NCBI RefSeq assembly: GCF_009711125.1 | Contig: NZ_WMIB01000003.1 | Location: 1-64,000 of the forward strand | From: Metabacillus mangrovi | GTDB lineage: Bacteria; Bacillota; Bacilli; Bacillales; Bacillaceae | Direction of reading: 5' to 3' | Length of the DNA: 64,000 bases | Shown here: in pieces, positions 54,969 to 64,000 of the stretch | How positions within the stretch are numbered: the stretch's first letter is position 1 | How the letters are laid out: each line of letters opens with the position of its first letter | Made by a program: the position numbers and the translations under genes | The notes under the pieces: generated by a model | Told to the model about the DNA's origin: nothing | Seen by the model: the letters and a program-made list of their open reading frames with translations, nothing else | Database searches by the model: none

Positions 54969-55961
54969 ATGAGTTTACAAATTCTCCAATCTGGTCTGTT
55001 CAGTACTATACAGGATCTGGGCAGGACCGGATATCAAAAGTATGGTGTGATTAAAAGCGGGGCGATGGACATGTATGCCCACCGAATGGCCAATATGCTG
55101 ACAGGCAACCCCGAGAGCAGTGCAACGATTGAGATGACGCTCCTCGGTCCGACAATTGAATTTACTGAAGATGTGCTCATCGCACTGACGGGAGGAAACC
55201 TGTCTCCTAAAATCAACAGCCAGCCAATCCCGATGTGGAGACCCGTGTTTGTGAAAGCAGGGGCGAAGCTTGAGTTCGGTGCACCGGTTTCAGGCTGCCG
55301 CACCTATATGGCGGCAGCAGGGGGATACGACATCGAGCCTCAGCTCGGAAGCCGGTCCACTTACGTGAAAGCGGGAATAGGCGGGCTCAATGGACGCCCC
55401 CTAAAAGAAAAGGATATCCTGAAAGTCAACCCTTCTCCGCTTTTGGACCAACTAGCCGGAAAAGCTCAGGACGTCAGTGTGCTCCCGGCAAAATGGCATG
55501 TGAAGCCGAACTATACGGAAAACGGGAAAATCATTCAATACATAGAAGGAAGAGAATATTCCTGGTTCAGCGAAGAAGCTCATAAAGCGTTCAATGAAGA
55601 GGAGTTTGCTCTGACAAGCCAGTCCGACCGCATGGGGTTCCGGATCGAGGGACCGTCACTAACGCTGAAGGAAAACAGAGAGCTCCTATCAGAAGCTGTC
55701 GGATTTGGAACGATTCAAGTACCGTCGGGCGGACAGCCGATTATTCTGATGGCTGACCACCAGACGACTGGAGGATATCCGAAAATCGGCCAGGTGATAG
55801 CTGAAAGTCTTCCAATCCTTGCGCAGCGGAAGCCGGGAGAGAGAATCCGTTTTGAAAAGACATCCATTCAGCATGCCCTGGACCTTCTGCTGAAAAAGGA
55901 AAAAGAGCTGGAATTCATCAGAAAAATGATTCAGCTTAAATTCAGAGAGGGGGTCCTGTAA
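54969..55961 (+). CDS. pxpC: 5-oxoprolinase subunit PxpC (KipA)
   Basis: A 330-residue partner of PxpB with the biotin-dependent carboxylase-like fold: QILQSGLFSTIQDLGRTGYQ, GAMDMYAHRMAN, TSQSDRMGFRIEGP and MADHQTTGGYPKIGQVI. In B. subtilis KipA antagonises KipI. Its stop abuts the pxpA start without a gap. Confidence 0.95.
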   Translation: MSLQILQSGLFSTIQDLGRTGYQKYGVIKSGAMDMYAHRMANMLTGNPESSATIEMTLLGPTIEFTEDVLIALTGGNLSPKINSQPIPMWRPVFVKAGAKLEFGAPVSGCRTYMAAAGGYDIEPQLGSRSTYVKAGIGGLNGRPLKEKDILKVNPSPLLDQLAGKAQDVSVLPAKWHVKPNYTENGKIIQYIEGREYSWFSEEAHKAFNEEEFALTSQSDRMGFRIEGPSLTLKENRELLSEAVGFGTIQVPSGGQPIILMADHQTTGGYPKIGQVIAESLPILAQRKPGERIRFEKTSIQHALDLLLKKEKELEFIRKMIQLKFREGVL

Positions 55962-56714
55962 ATGCAGATTGATTTGAACTGCGACTTGGGAGAGAGCTTT
56001 GGCTCCTATTCAATCGGCAGCGATGAAGCGATCCTTCCTCTTGTATCCTCTGTGAATGTCGCCTGCGGCTTTCACGCCGGAGATCCGTCTGTCATGAGAA
56101 AAACCGTACAGATGGCCATCCGTTCAGGAACTGCGATCGGAGCCCATCCAGGCTTTCCGGATCTGCAGGGATTCGGCAGAAGGCAGCTGTCTGTAACCCC
56201 AAGCGAGGCATATGACATGGTCCTGTACCAGATTGGCGCACTGGACGGCTTCGTCCGTTCAGAGGGTGGCTCACTTCATCATGTTAAGCCTCACGGTGCT
56301 TTATACAATATGGCCGCGGGAGATTCCAGCCTTGCTGCTGCAATTGCCGAGGCTGTATTCAAGTTCAATCCTGACTTGATTCTTTACGGTCTTTCGGGAA
56401 GTGAATTGATTGCGGCAGGGAAAAACGCCGGTCTGCAGACAGCAAGCGAGGTTTTTGCGGATCGGACGTATCAGAGTTCAGGTGCATTGACACCGAGAAC
56501 CCGGGATGATGCTCTCATAAAAGAGGACCGCCAGGCAATCGAACAAGTTAAGAGAATGATCACAGAGAAAAAAGTGATCAGCACTGACGGGAAAGAAATC
56601 CCGATAACTGCAGATACGGTGTGCATACACGGCGACGGGGCACATGCACTGGAATTTGCAGCCAGAATTAAAAAAGAACTGCTGGATGACGGCATTTCAA
56701 TTCAATCGATGTAA
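55962..56714 (+). CDS. pxpA: 5-oxoprolinase subunit PxpA (LamB/YcsF)
   Basis: A 250-residue LamB/YcsF-family protein carrying the hydrolytic site of 5-oxoprolinase: [53 protein letters not shown] and FADRTY. Start directly at the pxpC stop behind GAGAGGGGG. Confidence 0.95.
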   Translation: MQIDLNCDLGESFGSYSIGSDEAILPLVSSVNVACGFHAGDPSVMRKTVQMAIRSGTAIGAHPGFPDLQGFGRRQLSVTPSEAYDMVLYQIGALDGFVRSEGGSLHHVKPHGALYNMAAGDSSLAAAIAEAVFKFNPDLILYGLSGSELIAAGKNAGLQTASEVFADRTYQSSGALTPRTRDDALIKEDRQAIEQVKRMITEKKVISTDGKEIPITADTVCIHGDGAHALEFAARIKKELLDDGISIQSM

Positions 56715-56732
56715 AGAATGGGAGGGATAAAA

Positions 56733-57926
56733 ATGAAAGAAAGCCGCATCAGTATTTTGCTTGGCGCAGCGTTTTTAATGGCTACCTCCGCGATCGGCCC
56801 CGGGTTTCTAACCCAGACGACGTTTTATACCGAACAGCTCGCTGCTTCCTTTGGTTTTGTTATTTTAATCACCATTATTCTAGATATAGGTGTGCAGCTG
56901 AATGTATGGCGGATCATCGCAGTGTCGGAAAAAAGAGCTCAGGATATTGCCAATATGGTCTTTCCTGGTCTCGGGGTGTTCGTTGCTGTCCTGATCGTTT
57001 TTGGCGGGTTGGCCTTTAACATCGGAAACATCGGCGGTGCAGGGCTTGGCTTTAACGTATTGTTCGGAATGGATCAAAAGCTTGGAGCCATTCTGGCTGC
57101 CGCTATTGCCATCGGCGTCTTTGTTTTTAAAGAAGCCGGAAAGCTGATGGATAAATTTGCCCAGCTCATGGGAATCCTGATGATTCTCCTTACGGTGTAC
57201 GTAGCGTTTTCCAGCCAGCCGCCAATCGGTGAAGCTGCAGCCAAGACGTTCTCTCCGGATGGAGGAAAAGATTATTTTATTGCGATTGTTACGCTAGTAG
57301 GGGGGACAGTCGGGGGATACATCACCTTTGCAGGAGGCCATCGCCTTCTTGACGCCGGCATTAAAGGGAAACATTCCCTTCCCCAGGTAAATCAAAGTGC
57401 TGTAACCGGAATTGCCGCTGCATCCATTATGCGGATCTTCCTTTTCCTTGCATCACTTGGAATCGTGGCCCAGGGACTTACCATCAGCAAGGATAATCCT
57501 CCGGCATCCGTTTTCCAGCATGCTGCAGGAGACTTAGGCTATAAGTTTTTTGGAGTCGTTTTACTAGCTGCGGCCATTACTTCTGTCATTGGAGCAGCGT
57601 ACACGTCTGTTTCGTTTATCCAAACGTTCAGTCCCGTGATTCAGAAATACCAAAAGGCTACGATTATTGCTTTTATCTTAATTTCTGCCACCGTATTCAC
57701 CATACTCGGAAACCCGGTGCAGCTGCTCCTTTTAGCAGGCGCTCTCAATGGATTGATCTTACCGGTAACACTTGCTGTCATGCTTGTCGCTGCTTATAAA
57801 AAGACAATCGTCGGGGATTATAAACATCCGCTGTGGCTGACGGTCTTTGGGATCATCATTGTCATTGTGATGGCTTACCTGAGTATTATCACATTCAGCT
57901 CCAATGTTACTAAGCTGTTTGGGTAA
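56733..57926 (+). CDS. ycsG: NRAMP-family transporter YcsG
   Basis: Polytopic membrane protein of 397 residues (about eleven spans) of the NRAMP superfamily. Family start ATSAIGPGFLTQTTFYTEQL, helix-6-like GGTVGGYITFAGGHRLLDAG. The usual metal-binding DPGN of helix 1 reads as GPGF here, so a substrate other than a divalent metal is likely; placement in the pxp operon suggests uptake of 5-oxoproline or a related compound (inference). Start 56733 after GGGAGGG. Confidence 0.88.
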   Translation: MKESRISILLGAAFLMATSAIGPGFLTQTTFYTEQLAASFGFVILITIILDIGVQLNVWRIIAVSEKRAQDIANMVFPGLGVFVAVLIVFGGLAFNIGNIGGAGLGFNVLFGMDQKLGAILAAAIAIGVFVFKEAGKLMDKFAQLMGILMILLTVYVAFSSQPPIGEAAAKTFSPDGGKDYFIAIVTLVGGTVGGYITFAGGHRLLDAGIKGKHSLPQVNQSAVTGIAAASIMRIFLFLASLGIVAQGLTISKDNPPASVFQHAAGDLGYKFFGVVLLAAAITSVIGAAYTSVSFIQTFSPVIQKYQKATIIAFILISATVFTILGNPVQLLLLAGALNGLILPVTLAVMLVAAYKKTIVGDYKHPLWLTVFGIIIVIVMAYLSIITFSSNVTKLFG

Positions 57927-57944
57927 ACAGCGAAAGAAAGACTT

Positions 57945-57976
57945 AAACAGGGAACGCAAATGCGTATCCCTGTTTT
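57945..57976 (+). terminator. Terminator of the pxp operon
   Basis: AAACAGGGA-ACGCA, loop AA, TGCGT-A-TCCCTGTTTTT. Confidence 0.88.
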
Positions 57977-58041
57977 TGTGCTGTTCTTTTTTTGAAGCAC
58001 AGAGGAATTGGAGAAAAAGTCCGAAAAGATTGACTTTTTCC

Positions 58042-58055
58042 TGTAAACGATTGCA
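58042..58055 (+). promoter_or_regulatory. cre site of ackA (activating position)
   Basis: TGTAAACGATTGCA matches TGWAARCGYTWNCW at 13 of 14. Its centre lies about 56 bases upstream of the start predicted from the promoter at 58070-58098, the position at which CcpA activates ackA in B. subtilis. Confidence 0.65.
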
Positions 58056-58069
58056 GAACCGGGTTTGTA

Positions 58070-58098
58070 TTGCATTGTATTCCGGGCAATGTTTAAAT
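58070..58098 (+). promoter_or_regulatory. Promoter of ackA
   Basis: TTGCAT (58070-58075), 17-base spacer, TTAAAT (58093-58098). Weak -10, consistent with dependence on CcpA activation. Confidence 0.45.
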
Positions 58099-58190
58099 GG
58101 AAAAGTCAGATATATTTCGGTGTTTTAACAAATGATAAGAGCATGCCGTTTGCAGGAAGTGCAAAGCGGTTACATAAAGGAGCGGTTATA

Positions 58191-59378
58191 ATGGCTAAAA
58201 TTATTGCAATCAATGCTGGCAGTTCTTCATTGAAATTCCAGCTGTTTGATATGCCGAGCGAAAATGTCGTTACGAAAGGGCTGGTGGAAAGAATCGGACT
58301 CGAGAATTCCGTTTTCACCATTTCCGTAAACGGCGAAAAACAGACGGAGATTACAAATATTCCAGATCATGCGGTTGCTGTTAAAATCCTTCTGTCAAAG
58401 CTGACGGATCTTGGCATTATTGCTTCCCTTGCTGAAATTGAAGGGATCGGACATCGTGTTGTGCACGGCGGCGAGAAATTCGGTGATTCTGCAGTGATTA
58501 ACGAAGAAACACTGGCAGCAATCGAAGAGCTTTCTGATCTTGCTCCCCTGCATAACCCTGCGAATATCGTTGGAATCAAGGCTTTCCAGGAGGTTTTGCC
58601 AAACGTACCGGCAGTGGCTGTATTCGATACAGCTTTCCATCAGACGATGCCTGAGCAATCATTCCTCTACAGCCTTCCATACGAATACTATGAAAAGTAC
58701 GGGATCCGCAAATACGGCTTCCACGGCACTTCTCATAAGTATGTATCAGAAAAAGCTGCTGAAATGCTGGGCCGTCCGCTAGAACAGCTCCGTCTTATTT
58801 CCTGCCACCTTGGAAACGGAGCAAGCATTGCGGCGATCGAAGGCGGAAAATCCATTGATACATCCATGGGCTTTACACCGCTTGCCGGTGTGGCGATGGG
58901 TACACGTTCCGGAAACATTGACCCTGCTCTCATTCCTTTCATTATGGAGAAGACAGGTTCTTCTGCAGATGAAGTTTTGAACATCCTTAACAAGAAAAGC
59001 GGATTGCTTGGAGTATCCGGTCTTTCAAGCGACCTTCGTGATATTACTACAGCTGCAAAAGAAGGAAACGGCCGCGCCGAGACAGCTCTTGAAGTGTTCG
59101 CAAGCCGGATCCACAAATACATCGGCTCTTATGCTGCACGCATGAGCGGTGTAGACGCCATCATCTTTACAGCCGGAATCGGTGAAAACAGTGCCGAAGT
59201 CCGAGCGCGTGTCCTTCGCGGCCTTGAATTCATGGGCATCTACTGGGATCCGGCACTGAACGATACATTCGGTGAAGACCGTTTCGTCAGCTACCCGCAT
59301 TCACCGGTAAAAGTCATGATCATCCCGACAAATGAAGAAGTGATGATCGCCCGCGATGTTATGCGGCTTGCTCACTGA
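58191..59378 (+). CDS. ackA: Acetate kinase
   Basis: Makes ATP and acetate from acetyl phosphate in overflow metabolism. N-terminal [51 protein letters not shown] and [13 protein letters not shown] are the ASKHA-fold motifs. 395 residues, as in B. subtilis. Start after AAAGGAGCGG. Counterpart of AcsA, which runs the reaction back; both are tied to CcpA. Confidence 0.97.
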   Translation: MAKIIAINAGSSSLKFQLFDMPSENVVTKGLVERIGLENSVFTISVNGEKQTEITNIPDHAVAVKILLSKLTDLGIIASLAEIEGIGHRVVHGGEKFGDSAVINEETLAAIEELSDLAPLHNPANIVGIKAFQEVLPNVPAVAVFDTAFHQTMPEQSFLYSLPYEYYEKYGIRKYGFHGTSHKYVSEKAAEMLGRPLEQLRLISCHLGNGASIAAIEGGKSIDTSMGFTPLAGVAMGTRSGNIDPALIPFIMEKTGSSADEVLNILNKKSGLLGVSGLSSDLRDITTAAKEGNGRAETALEVFASRIHKYIGSYAARMSGVDAIIFTAGIGENSAEVRARVLRGLEFMGIYWDPALNDTFGEDRFVSYPHSPVKVMIIPTNEEVMIARDVMRLAH

Positions 59379-59383
59379 TTTGG

Positions 59384-59416
59384 AAAACCTCTCTTTTTAA
59401 CAAGAGAGGTTTTTTT
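59384..59416 (+). terminator. Terminator of ackA
   Basis: AAAACCTCTC, loop TTTTTAACAA, GAGAGGTTTTTTT. Confidence 0.9.
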
Positions 59417-59417
59417 A

Positions 59418-59446
59418 TTGCCGTGAACCAATTCATAAGCTATAAT
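59418..59446 (+). promoter_or_regulatory. Promoter of the MFS-MarR pair
   Basis: TTGCCG (59418-59423), 17-base spacer, TATAAT (59441-59446). Confidence 0.55.
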
Positions 59447-59469
59447 TAAGTTAAGTGAACTAAACTAAT
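59445..59469 (+). promoter_or_regulatory. Candidate MarR operator
   Basis: ATTAAGTTAAGTGAACTAAAC and the next bases form an imperfect inverted repeat (AGTT-AAGTG-AACT at the centre) right after the -10. Placement suggests repression by the MarR protein encoded at 60805. Confidence 0.4.
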
Positions 59470-59526
59470 AAAAGGATTGTTTGTTTGGGAATCCTGAATA
59501 GATAACTGCAACAGGAGAGGACTCAC

Positions 59527-60738
59527 ATGCGATACTTATTTTCCAATCGGAAATTTATGCTCGTCTGGATATCCGGTATGGCTGTCATGCTTGGATTCTC
59601 CATTTTCTTTTTATCCATATCCTGGCTGACGATTGATGTGCTGAAAAACCCGGGTGCACTGGGAATTATTATGACAGCTGTATCTCTGCCCCGTGTAGTG
59701 ATGATGATTTTTGGAGGGGTCCTGGCTGACAGATACCAGAAAACCGCACTCATGTTTTACACGAACCTCGGACAGGCAGCCATTATGGGCATCATGGTTT
59801 ATCTGTATATGACCGAAGGCTTTTCTGTACCGGCTCTCCTGCTCATTTCTGCCTGCTTTGGAATCCTGGATGCTATCTCTTATCCGGCTATTTCCTCTTT
59901 GATCCCATCTTTAGTAAAGAGCAGTGAATTGCAGAGAGCTAATTCCCTTGTCCAAGGTTCTACAGAGCTGATGTTTGCAGCAGGTCCGTTTTTGGCCGGA
60001 GCTCTGCTCTCAGTTGGCGACTTCTCCGTTTCATTTGGAACATCAGGGGCTTTGATTCTGCTCTCAGCCATACTGATTTTCCCGCCGTTCATTAAAGATC
60101 ACAAGCCCGACCGAAAAGTGCTGACGCTTAAGTCGGTACTCGTGGATCTGAAAGAAGGGTTCCGCTATGTATCAGCGTCCCCTGTTTTACGGACGGGAAC
60201 GCTCTCCATTGCGATTGTAAACCTATTTGTTATGGGACCTCTGATTATGAGCATCCCGATTATCGTCGGCAAGCTGAAAGGCACTCCCTTTGACTTAAGC
60301 ATTATGGAGGGAGGATTGGCAGCGGGGACCTTCGCTGCAAGTCTCCTCATGCTTCGCCTGAATAAGAGAGGAAAAAGAGGAAGGCTGGTTTTCAGGGCCC
60401 TTTTTATGACAGGTGTAGCCTTTCTTCTATACAGCCAGTTTGATTCCATTCCTCTGCTCGCCCTGATGGCTGCGATCAGCGGCTTTATGCTGATGCTCGT
60501 CTACCTCCCGGCTGTCACTCTTATGCAGGAGAACAGCGAACAGGAGAAGCTTGGGAGGGTCATGAGCATCATGTCCCTCGCAGCAGGCGGACTGGAGCCG
60601 ATCGCCTTCGCCTTGCTGTCTGTATTGGTTGCAGCATCCATCCCAATTCAGTATTTGATTGCCGGCTCTGCTGTACTTGCCATTCTTTCAAGTGTTATGC
60701 TTTACGGAAAGAGCAAACCGTTTCTTAAGAAAGAATAG
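59527..60738 (+). CDS. MFS transporter, probable drug efflux
   Basis: Major facilitator of 403 residues with about twelve spans, of the short MFS/enterobactin-exporter-like type. The loop 2-3 motif shows as GGVLADRYQKTALM. Start after CAGGAGAGGA. A MarR-type regulator follows 66 bases after its stop, the usual arrangement for efflux pumps; substrate unknown. Not part of the B. subtilis core order here, so probably acquired. Confidence 0.85.
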   Translation: MRYLFSNRKFMLVWISGMAVMLGFSIFFLSISWLTIDVLKNPGALGIIMTAVSLPRVVMMIFGGVLADRYQKTALMFYTNLGQAAIMGIMVYLYMTEGFSVPALLLISACFGILDAISYPAISSLIPSLVKSSELQRANSLVQGSTELMFAAGPFLAGALLSVGDFSVSFGTSGALILLSAILIFPPFIKDHKPDRKVLTLKSVLVDLKEGFRYVSASPVLRTGTLSIAIVNLFVMGPLIMSIPIIVGKLKGTPFDLSIMEGGLAAGTFAASLLMLRLNKRGKRGRLVFRALFMTGVAFLLYSQFDSIPLLALMAAISGFMLMLVYLPAVTLMQENSEQEKLGRVMSIMSLAAGGLEPIAFALLSVLVAASIPIQYLIAGSAVLAILSSVMLYGKSKPFLKKE

Positions 60739-60804
60739 AAAGAGCAGCTGTTCCGCCGGAGTATGAGGCATAGTTAATAAAGCAAAGAGAAACAGGTTGG
60801 GGTG

Positions 60805-61251
60805 ATGGGTATTCATACTGCAAAAACAAAGATGATCTCTAAAATGTACCGTCAGATTGACGAAATGGATCTGCTGCTGGCGAAGTATTTTCGCGAATTG
60901 AGCAACAGCGGCCTCACATACCAGCAGGAACAGATCCTGCTGATGTTCAAGAAAAAAGAAACCTGGACGGTTACCGAAATAGCTGGAAAATTGGAAGTTA
61001 CCAAAAGCGCCATCAGCCAGGTGCTGAAGGTACTGGAACAGCAAAAGTATATTACACGCCAAAAGAACCCTTCCAATTTGCGGGAGAGCTTTATTTCCCT
61101 GGACGGGAAGGGAACAGAATGGTCCTTGATGATTGAACGGATTGAAGACTCTCTTGCCCAGAACTACTTCTCTAAAATAGAAGAAGAAGATTTGATGGTG
61201 ATCACAAGAGTGTTTGATACCCTTATCGACGAGCTTCAAAAAAACAAATAA
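60805..61251 (+). CDS. MarR-family transcriptional regulator
   Basis: A 148-residue winged-helix regulator: YQQEQILLMFKKKETWTVTE, then KLEVTKSAISQVLKVLEQQK and the wing KNPSNLRESFISL. ATG 60805 preferred; GTG 60802 possible; ribosome site is weak (AGGTTGGGG). Likely controls the MFS gene upstream and itself through the operator at 59445-59469. Confidence 0.88.
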   Translation: MGIHTAKTKMISKMYRQIDEMDLLLAKYFRELSNSGLTYQQEQILLMFKKKETWTVTEIAGKLEVTKSAISQVLKVLEQQKYITRQKNPSNLRESFISLDGKGTEWSLMIERIEDSLAQNYFSKIEEEDLMVITRVFDTLIDELQKNK

Positions 61252-61261
61252 TTCAGGACAC

Positions 61262-61297
61262 CGGGAAAGCTGATCAGCAGCTTTCCCGCTTTTTTTA
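61262..61297 (+). terminator. Terminator of the MarR gene
   Basis: CGGGAAAGCTG, loop ATCAG, CAGCTTTCCCG, then CTTTTTTT. Confidence 0.9.
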
Positions 61298-61448
61298 TGC
61301 AGAAACCGCCGGCTTTTACAGGGATAGCAGAACGGCCATACACTCCCCTCGATTCATAAGCATACAAATAACAAGTGTAAAATTCATGAAAGAATTTCGA
61401 ATATGGGTTGAAATATGAGCCAAACCTTGTTAAAGTTTCTTCTAAGAT

Positions 61449-61478
61449 GTATTTTTATAAATTATAAAGTATTTTTAT
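61449..61478 (+). promoter_or_regulatory. Two ARG boxes upstream of argGH
   Basis: GTATTTTTAT at 61449-61458 and 61469-61478, exactly 20 bases apart, i.e. two ATAAAAATAC half-type boxes on the other strand as bound by arginine repressor AhrC/ArgR. Candidate promoters are TTGAAA-17-TAAAGT (61408-61436) and TTGTTA-17-TATTTT (61427-61455); the second overlaps a box. Confidence 0.6.
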
Positions 61479-61505
61479 GCAATGTATACAGAGAGGGAGA
61501 TGGAA

Positions 61506-62711
61506 ATGAAACAAAAGGTTGTGCTCGCATATTCCGGAGGTCTTGATACTTCCGTTGCAATTAAATGGCTTCAGGAAAGAGGATACGATGTGGTTGCATG
61601 CTGTCTGGATGTCGGAGAAGGCAAGGACCTTGCTTTTATCCAGAGTAAAGCACTGCAGGTCGGAGCTTCAGAATCGTATGTCATTGATGCGAAAAAGGAG
61701 TTTGCGGAAGAATATGCGCTGCTCGCTCTGCAGGCACATGCGCTGTATGAAGAAAAGTATCCGCTTGTATCCGCACTTTCCCGTCCGCTGATCGCAAAAA
61801 AATTAGTGGAAGTCGCTGAAAAAGAAGGGGCTTCAGCTGTTGCACATGGATGCACAGGAAAAGGAAATGATCAGGTCCGGTTCGAAGTATCGATTAAAGC
61901 GCTGAATCCTGACCTGGAAGTACTCGCTCCAGTCCGTGAGTGGAGCTGGTCGCGTGAAGAGGAGATCGCCTACGCACAGGCCCATCAGATTCCAATCCCG
62001 ATTAAGCTGGACAGTCCTTATTCCATCGACCAGAATCTCTGGGGGCGAAGCAATGAGTGCGGCATACTGGAGGATCCATGGGCTGCTCCTCCGGAGGAAG
62101 CTTATGACCTGACAGCTCCTCTTGAAAAAACACCGGATACACCAGACATCATTGAGCTTTCTTTTGAAAAAGGAGTTCCGAATGCGATCAACGGCATCAG
62201 CTGCCCGCTGGATGAACTGATCCTGCAGCTGAATGAACTGGCAGGCAAACACGGGGTCGGAAGAATCGATCATGTGGAAAACCGCCTTGTCGGAATCAAA
62301 TCGAGAGAAGTGTACGAGTGCCCGGGCGCGGTAACCCTGCTCAAAGCCCATAAAGAGCTTGAAGATCTGACCCTTATTAAAGATGTGGCGCATTTCAAAC
62401 CGGTCATCGGACAGAAGCTCACTGAGCTCATCTATAACGGCCTTTGGTTCTCCCCGCTCAAGCAGGCACTGGAAGCATTCTTGAAAGAGACGCAGAAGCA
62501 TGTGACAGGAACGGTACGCGTCAAGCTGTTTAAAGGCCATGCGATCGTGGAGGGACGTAAATCACCATACTCCTTGTATGATGAGAAGCTGGCGACTTAT
62601 ACGGCAGAGGATGCGTTCGACCATCAGGCCGCAGCCGGTTTCATCTCACTCTATGGACTGCCGGTCAAAGTTAGCAGCATGGTGCAGAATCAAAAGAAGG
62701 TGGAAGCATGA
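61506..62711 (+). CDS. argG: Argininosuccinate synthase
   Basis: Joins citrulline and aspartate with ATP in arginine synthesis. N-type PP-loop [18 protein letters not shown] at the start; [27 protein letters not shown] and [15 protein letters not shown] are family motifs. ATG 61506 lies best to GAGAGGGAGA and gives 401 residues; ATG 61500 is possible. Overlaps argH by 4 bases. Confidence 0.97.
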   Translation: MKQKVVLAYSGGLDTSVAIKWLQERGYDVVACCLDVGEGKDLAFIQSKALQVGASESYVIDAKKEFAEEYALLALQAHALYEEKYPLVSALSRPLIAKKLVEVAEKEGASAVAHGCTGKGNDQVRFEVSIKALNPDLEVLAPVREWSWSREEEIAYAQAHQIPIPIKLDSPYSIDQNLWGRSNECGILEDPWAAPPEEAYDLTAPLEKTPDTPDIIELSFEKGVPNAINGISCPLDELILQLNELAGKHGVGRIDHVENRLVGIKSREVYECPGAVTLLKAHKELEDLTLIKDVAHFKPVIGQKLTELIYNGLWFSPLKQALEAFLKETQKHVTGTVRVKLFKGHAIVEGRKSPYSLYDEKLATYTAEDAFDHQAAAGFISLYGLPVKVSSMVQNQKKVEA

Positions 62712-64000
62712 CAAAGCTTTGGGGCGGCAGATTTCAGAAAACACCGGAGGAATGGGTGGATGATTTCGGAGCCTCCATTGAATTTGACCAGCAGCTTGCT
62801 GAAGAAGACCTGAAGGGGTCACTGGCACATGCACAAATGCTCGGGAAAACCGGGGTGCTGACCGAGCAGGAGACGAAGCTCATTATTAGCGGACTCCAAA
62901 CGCTACAGGGCAAAGCAAAAAGAGGGGAATTAGCATTCTCATCCAAATATGAGGATATCCATTTGAACCTAGAAAAGCACTTAATAGATGAAATCGGTCC
63001 GCTCGGGGGGAAGCTGCATACCGGAAGAAGCCGGAACGACCAGGTGGCAACCGATATGCATCTGTATCTAAACAAGCATGTAGAGGATATCATCTCGAAA
63101 ACAGAAGCCCTGCAAAAGGTATTGGTCACGAAAGCGGAGGAGCACGTCTACACGATCCTGCCGGGGTATACTCATCTGCAGAGAGCCCAGCCGATTTCCT
63201 TTGCCCATCATCTGCTGGCGTACTTCTGGATGCTTGAACGGGATAAGGAACGGTTAACGGAATCCCTCAAACGGATTCAGGTATCCCCTCTCGGAGCCGG
63301 TGCGCTGGCAGGAACTACATTTCCTCTCGACCGTACTTATACGGCAGAGCTGCTCGGTTTTCAAAGCATTTACGAAAACAGCCTCGATGCTGTCAGTGAC
63401 AGGGACTTTATTCTCGAGTTTTTAAACAACAGCTCCCTGCTGATGATGCACCTGTCCAGATTTTGCGAAGAACTGATTCTCTGGTGCTCCCAGGAATTTC
63501 AGTTTATTGAGCTTGACGACACATATGCGACGGGCAGTTCCATGATGCCGCAAAAGAAAAACCCGGATATGGCTGAACTGATCAGAGGAAAAACAGGCCG
63601 CGTGTACGGGAACCTGTTTTCGCTCCTGACCGTTATGAAAGGTCTTCCCCTTGCCTATAACAAAGACCTGCAGGAGGATAAAGAGGGCATGTTCGATACG
63701 GTCAAGACGGTGGAAGGAAGTCTTGAAATCTTCGCCGGAATGATCAATACAATGAAGGTGAATAAAGATGCGATGGGCCAGGCGGTAAGAGAAGACTTTT
63801 CCAATGCGACAGAGCTTGCCGATTACCTGGCGAAAAAAGGGATGCCGTTCCGTGAAGCACATGAAGTCACAGGGAAACTAGTGTTCCTCTGCATCCAGAA
63901 AGGCTGCTATTTAAAAGATCTGCAGCTGGAAGAATATGTTAACGCTTCTTCTCTGTTTGAAGAAGATCTGTATGAAGCCATTGATCCATTTGAAGCTGTT
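62708..64000 (+). CDS. argH: Argininosuccinate lyase (partial, cut by window end)
   Basis: Splits argininosuccinate to arginine and fumarate. The frame is open from 62708 to the window end (431 residues seen of about 460). [54 protein letters not shown] and the fumarase/aspartase signature [18 protein letters not shown] are present. Translationally coupled to argG by the ATGA overlap. Confidence 0.97.
   Translation, partial: MTKLWGGRFQKTPEEWVDDFGASIEFDQQLAEEDLKGSLAHAQMLGKTGVLTEQETKLIISGLQTLQGKAKRGELAFSSKYEDIHLNLEKHLIDEIGPLGGKLHTGRSRNDQVATDMHLYLNKHVEDIISKTEALQKVLVTKAEEHVYTILPGYTHLQRAQPISFAHHLLAYFWMLERDKERLTESLKRIQVSPLGAGALAGTTFPLDRTYTAELLGFQSIYENSLDAVSDRDFILEFLNNSSLLMMHLSRFCEELILWCSQEFQFIELDDTYATGSSMMPQKKNPDMAELIRGKTGRVYGNLFSLLTVMKGLPLAYNKDLQEDKEGMFDTVKTVEGSLEIFAGMINTMKVNKDAMGQAVREDFSNATELADYLAKKGMPFREAHEVTGKLVFLCIQKGCYLKDLQLEEYVNASSLFEEDLYEAIDPFEAV

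Overview
The window comes from an endospore-forming member of the Bacillaceae. Evidence: an alpha/beta-type spore DNA-binding protein (sspA), GerW/YtfJ and YjcZ sporulation-type proteins, AGGAGG-type ribosome sites, sigma-A promoters, a T-box before tyrS, CcpA cre sites, and a gene order that follows the Bacillus subtilis block aroA-ccpA-acuCBA-acsA-tyrS-rpsD-dgcP-ytsP-refZ-hisJ-ezrA-braB-nifZ-thiI-sspA-mbcS-ytcJ-nadK-sppA-yteJ-ytfI-ytfJ-tpx-ytxK-ackA-argGH almost gene for gene. The genus cannot be fixed from the sequence alone.

Layout. 1-438 is an array of a 192 bp mobile-looking repeat. 0.66-7.7 kb holds aroA, ccpA, and acuCBA divergent from acsA; the motPS pair that I recall between ccpA and acuC in B. 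subtilis is absent and a 21 bp tandem array lies there. 7.7-26.4 kb is an accessory block between acsA and tyrS: a 190 bp tandem repeat, the fructose operon fruRKA, an IS1595-type element remnant with a perfect 8 bp target duplication and a cargo gene, a Gram-positive Pel exopolysaccharide operon (pelD-E-A(DA)-F-G) with a divergent secreted glycoside hydrolase behind a c-di-GMP-I riboswitch, a YihY-type membrane protein, a 33-residue YjcZ protein, several tandem arrays, and a class A penicillin-binding protein. 26.5-44.5 kb is core: T-box/tyrS, rpsD with its leader, the diguanylate cyclase dgcP, ytsP, refZ, hisJ, ezrA, a second repeat copy, braB, nifZ-thiI, sspA, mbcS, ytcJ. 44.5-47.6 kb is an inserted CUT1-type sugar ABC importer (no ATPase). 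47.8-54 kb is core again (nadK to ytxK) with a small membrane gene broken by one stop codon. 54.2-57.9 kb is a 5-oxoprolinase operon with an NRAMP-like transporter. 58-64 kb has ackA, an MFS/MarR pair, and argGH (argH runs off the edge).

How it works together. Carbon control is a strong theme: ccpA itself is here, and cre-like sites sit at ccpA, acuA/acsA, fruR, the sugar ABC operon and ackA (for ackA at about -56, the activating position). A c-di-GMP circuit is the most interesting theme: DgcP makes the signal, PelD keeps the RxxD binding site on a dead GGDEF domain, and a c-di-GMP riboswitch appears to control translation of the probable Pel-degrading enzyme from the divergent promoter. The second theme is mobile DNA: a roughly 190 bp MITE-like family whose ends resemble those of the local IS1595-type element, with insertions lying next to transcription terminators.
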